A stretch of 7,887 bases of DNA from an uncultured Phycisphaerae bacterium (GTDB lineage: Bacteria > Planctomycetota > Phycisphaerae > Sedimentisphaerales > Anaerohalosphaeraceae): NCBI GenBank assembly GCA_937995495.1, contig CALKKA010000019.1, forward strand, positions 1 to 7,887, read 5' to 3'. Position 1 is the stretch's first letter. Every line of letters starts with the position of its first letter. The notes under the pieces are model-generated. The model was not told the origin of the DNA and did no database searches. It saw only the letters and a program-made list of their open reading frames with translations. Of this stretch, positions 6,031 to 7,887 are shown piece by piece. A program made the position numbers and the translations under genes.

Positions 6031-6663
6031 TCATTTTTTCTCAAGCAGGTTTTCCAGCAGGGGTTTGAGTTTGGCGATGGCATGGCCGCGGTGAGAGATG
6101 CGGTTTTTTTCCTGATGATCCAACTGGGCAGCGGTCTGATTCAGCGAAGGAATATAGAAGATCGGATCGTAACCAAAGCCGTTCTCGCCAACCGGCGAGT
6201 GATTGATCATGCCTTCAACAGCCCCTTCGGTTTCCAGCAGAATGGCTCCCGGCGCGGCAAGGCACAGGCTGCACATAAAGCGGGCCGTACGGTCTTTATC
6301 GGGAGTATCTTTTAAATGGATGAGCACCTTTTGGGTATTGGCAATGTCGATATCCTTGCGGTTGTCACTGGGGCATACATCCGCAGCGTAGCGGGCACTG
6401 TAAACACCCGGTTCGCCGTTCAGAGCATCAACGACCAATCCGGAATCGTCGGCGATTGTCCACAATCCCGTCGCTTGGGCATAGCCGAGTGCTTTTTTTT
6501 GTGCGTTTTCAACGAATGTCCGACCGTCTTCAACGACCTCACTGACATGAGGGAAGCTTTTCAGACAGCACCACTCGATTTGCTGATTGACCGTCCCGAG
6601 CAGATCTGACAGTTCAGCCAACTTACCCGGATTGGTGGTTGCGACAAGGATACGCCGTTTCAT
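6031..6663 (-). CDS. rdgB: XTP/dITP pyrophosphatase (RdgB/HAM1 family)
   Basis: This cytoplasmic enzyme hydrolyses deaminated purine nucleoside triphosphates (dITP, ITP, XTP) to monophosphate and pyrophosphate, keeping them out of DNA and RNA. The 210-residue protein has all the family motifs: TTNPGK (9-14), DGRTFVENAQKKA (46-58), ADDSGLVVDAL (71-81), PGVYSARYA (85-93), GFGYDPIF (162-169) and KNRISHR (186-192). Asp73 in ADDSG fits the catalytic position. SARYA is followed by ADVC instead of the common Gly, and the following helical segment is slightly extended, a minor variation. Length is near the usual 195-205. The start ATG at 6663-6661 has only a weak Shine-Dalgarno match (GTGAG, eight bases upstream). 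The gene follows argF by 29 bases on the same strand and so probably shares its transcript. The family call is secure. Confidence 0.96.
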   Translation of the reverse strand: MKRRILVATTNPGKLAELSDLLGTVNQQIEWCCLKSFPHVSEVVEDGRTFVENAQKKALGYAQATGLWTIADDSGLVVDALNGEPGVYSARYAADVCPSDNRKDIDIANTQKVLIHLKDTPDKDRTARFMCSLCLAAPGAILLETEGAVEGMINHSPVGENGFGYDPIFYIPSLNQTAAQLDHQEKNRISHRGHAIAKLKPLLENLLEKK

Positions 6664-6692
6664 TTTGAATGCTCACGAAAGCGAGTTGTGGG

Positions 6693-7607
6693 TTATTTCG
6701 CGATTAAGTATTTCAGCAGGGCCCGTTGAAAATGCAGCCGATTTTCCGCCTGATCGAAGATAACGGAGTTTTCTGATTCCATGACACCATCGGATATCTC
6801 ATACCCCCGGTAAGCCGGCAGGCAGTGCATCACCTTAGCGTTTTTCGGCGCCTTATCCATCAGCGCTTCGTCAACAGAAAATCCTTTAAACGCCGCGATC
6901 CGCTGGGCCTTTTCCTCTTCCTGCCCCATGCTGGTCCAGGTATCGGTATAGACGATCTGGGCCCCCGTGACGGCCTCCACAGGATCATGGGTCTGGGTCG
7001 CGCAATGGGCCAGTATCTCATTGGCGGACACCAGCGTCTCGGCATCCAGTTCATAGCCGGCTGGAGAAGCGCAGACAAATTGCATATTGAATTTGGCGCA
7101 AGCAAACGCCAGCGAACGGGCCACATTGTTACCGTCGCCGATATAGGCAAGCTTCAGACCCGTAAGATCTCCGCAGTGCTCCCGGATGGTCAAGATATCT
7201 GCCATTGCCTGGCAGGGATGTGACCAGTCGCTCAGTGCGTTGATGATCGGTTCGTGGGACCATTGATCCAGTTCGAGAAGGGTTTCATGCGAAAAAGTAC
7301 GCGCCATGATGCAATCGACATAGCGAGCGAAAACGCGCGCCATATCTTTGGCCGGTTCACGCTCTCCGATAATACCAATGTCTTCAGGTTTCAGGTAGAT
7401 GGCGGTCCCGCCCAGGTCCGTCATGGCGACCTGAAAGCTGACCCGTGTCCGCAAACTCGCCTTTTCGAACAGCATCGCCAGCACCTTGCCCCGCAGGCAG
7501 ATATCCCCTTTACCGCTCTGATAGAGGGCTTTCAAATCGCGACTGAGCGCCAGCAGTTCGTTTAACTGGTCGCTGCTGCAGTCTTGTATGGAAAGAAAAC
7601 TTTTCAT
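6693..7607 (-). CDS. argF: ornithine carbamoyltransferase
   Basis: This enzyme transfers the carbamoyl group from carbamoyl phosphate to ornithine, giving citrulline for ArgG. The 304-residue protein is full length. The carbamoyl-phosphate loop is FEKASLRTRVSF (47-58), with SLRTR in place of the common STRTR. HPCQ lies at 130-133, the ornithine-side motif DTWTSMG at 222-228 and HCLPAYRG at 261-268, with Tyr where His is often found. SLRT also occurs in acetyl- and succinylornithine carbamoyltransferases, but the HCLPA.RG and DTWTSMG motifs favour true ornithine carbamoyltransferase. The ATG at 7607-7605 overlaps the argD stop (ATGA), and GGGAG at 7619-7615 is seven bases upstream, so translation should be coupled to argD. 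The gene is in an argD-argF-rdgB minus-strand group. Confidence 0.95.
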   Translation of the reverse strand: MKSFLSIQDCSSDQLNELLALSRDLKALYQSGKGDICLRGKVLAMLFEKASLRTRVSFQVAMTDLGGTAIYLKPEDIGIIGEREPAKDMARVFARYVDCIMARTFSHETLLELDQWSHEPIINALSDWSHPCQAMADILTIREHCGDLTGLKLAYIGDGNNVARSLAFACAKFNMQFVCASPAGYELDAETLVSANEILAHCATQTHDPVEAVTGAQIVYTDTWTSMGQEEEKAQRIAAFKGFSVDEALMDKAPKNAKVMHCLPAYRGYEISDGVMESENSVIFDQAENRLHFQRALLKYLIAK

Positions 7608-7887
7608 CCGCAGTCTCCCTCGCCGAGTACCTCCTCGAGGATAGCAATGGCGGCGTCAATTTCATCTTGCGTCACCGTCATCGAGGGCATCATCCGCAGA
7701 ACCGTTTCCTGTGTGCAATTGATTCGCAGTCCTTTTTCAAGGCATCGATTCACGATGGTCGCCCCTGGCATATTCAGTTGTAGGCCGAGCATCAGCCCTT
7801 TGCCCCGAACATGATCGATGATCGGATATTTTTCTTTCAGTTGTTCCAGTTTGCTCCGCGTGTACGCACCGAGGACGTTGGCATTGT
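7604..7887 (-). CDS. argD: acetylornithine aminotransferase, C-terminal part (5' part outside window)
   Basis: About 94 C-terminal residues are visible, entering from the window edge. They include VRGKGLMLGLQL, then a segment ending CLEKGLRINCTQETVLRMMP, and a closing helix with ILEEVL. This is the C-terminal domain of class-III PLP-dependent aminotransferases, and the INCT..TVLR.MP stretch is typical of ArgD. ArgD transfers an amino group between glutamate and N-acetylornithine in arginine biosynthesis. The PLP-binding lysine lies outside the window. The family is secure from this tail; the ArgD assignment rests also on argF following directly, with an ATGA overlap. Related aminotransferases (for GABA or succinylornithine) are less likely in this position. 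Confidence 0.88.
   Translation of the reverse strand, partial: NANVLGAYTRSKLEQLKEKYPIIDHVRGKGLMLGLQLNMPGATIVNRCLEKGLRINCTQETVLRMMPSMTVTQDEIDAAIAILEEVLGEGDCG

Noticed and set aside
6825..7223. Open frame of 132 residues on the plus strand
   Set aside because: It is antisense to argF, whose motifs are complete and unmistakable.
1..7887. CRISPR array, tRNA, insertion sequence or phage remnant
   Set aside because: No regularly spaced direct repeats, cloverleaf, transposase or integrase motif, or terminal inverted repeats were visible.

Overview
The window looks like a chromosomal segment of a Gram-negative-type bacterium. An OmpA-domain lipoprotein with a lipobox implies a peptidoglycan layer and, probably, an outer membrane. 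The A24 prepilin peptidase with a long mid-protein insertion, the two-helix/TPR-like membrane protein and the metallopeptidase/ATP-grasp pair suggest Planctomycetota (Phycisphaerae-like). This placement rests on recalled protein style and is not proven. Base composition is roughly balanced. Shine-Dalgarno sequences are clear for most genes.

Layout. (1) 1-2485, minus strand: an apparent operon of a two-transmembrane protein with a TPR-like cytoplasmic part (2485-1475), a putative zinc metallopeptidase (1408-386, TTG start) and a D-Ala-D-Ala-ligase-like ATP-grasp enzyme (389 to the window edge). The last two overlap by ATGA. (2) 2486-2713: a divergent promoter region. The minus strand has a near-consensus sigma70 promoter followed by a hairpin at the start of the transcript. 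The plus strand has a TTGTTT-17-TATAAT promoter for argG. (3) 2714-5936, plus strand: argG, a prepilin peptidase and an OmpA-family lipoprotein. (4) 5937-6030: a small perfect palindrome and then a strong terminator hairpin between convergent genes. (5) 6031-7887, minus strand: argD (its 5' part lies outside the window), argF and rdgB, tightly packed.

How the genes work together. ArgD, ArgF and ArgG are the acetylornithine aminotransferase, ornithine carbamoyltransferase and argininosuccinate synthase steps of arginine biosynthesis. Here they sit in two converging operons. RdgB cleans the nucleotide pool and appears to be a passenger behind argF. The prepilin peptidase and OmpA lipoprotein are envelope functions downstream of argG. 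The ATP-grasp/metallopeptidase/TPR operon has no function I can name. It is the best candidate for something undescribed.

I see no tRNA, rRNA, CRISPR array, insertion sequence, phage gene or attachment site. Most of the window is ordinary core chromosome.
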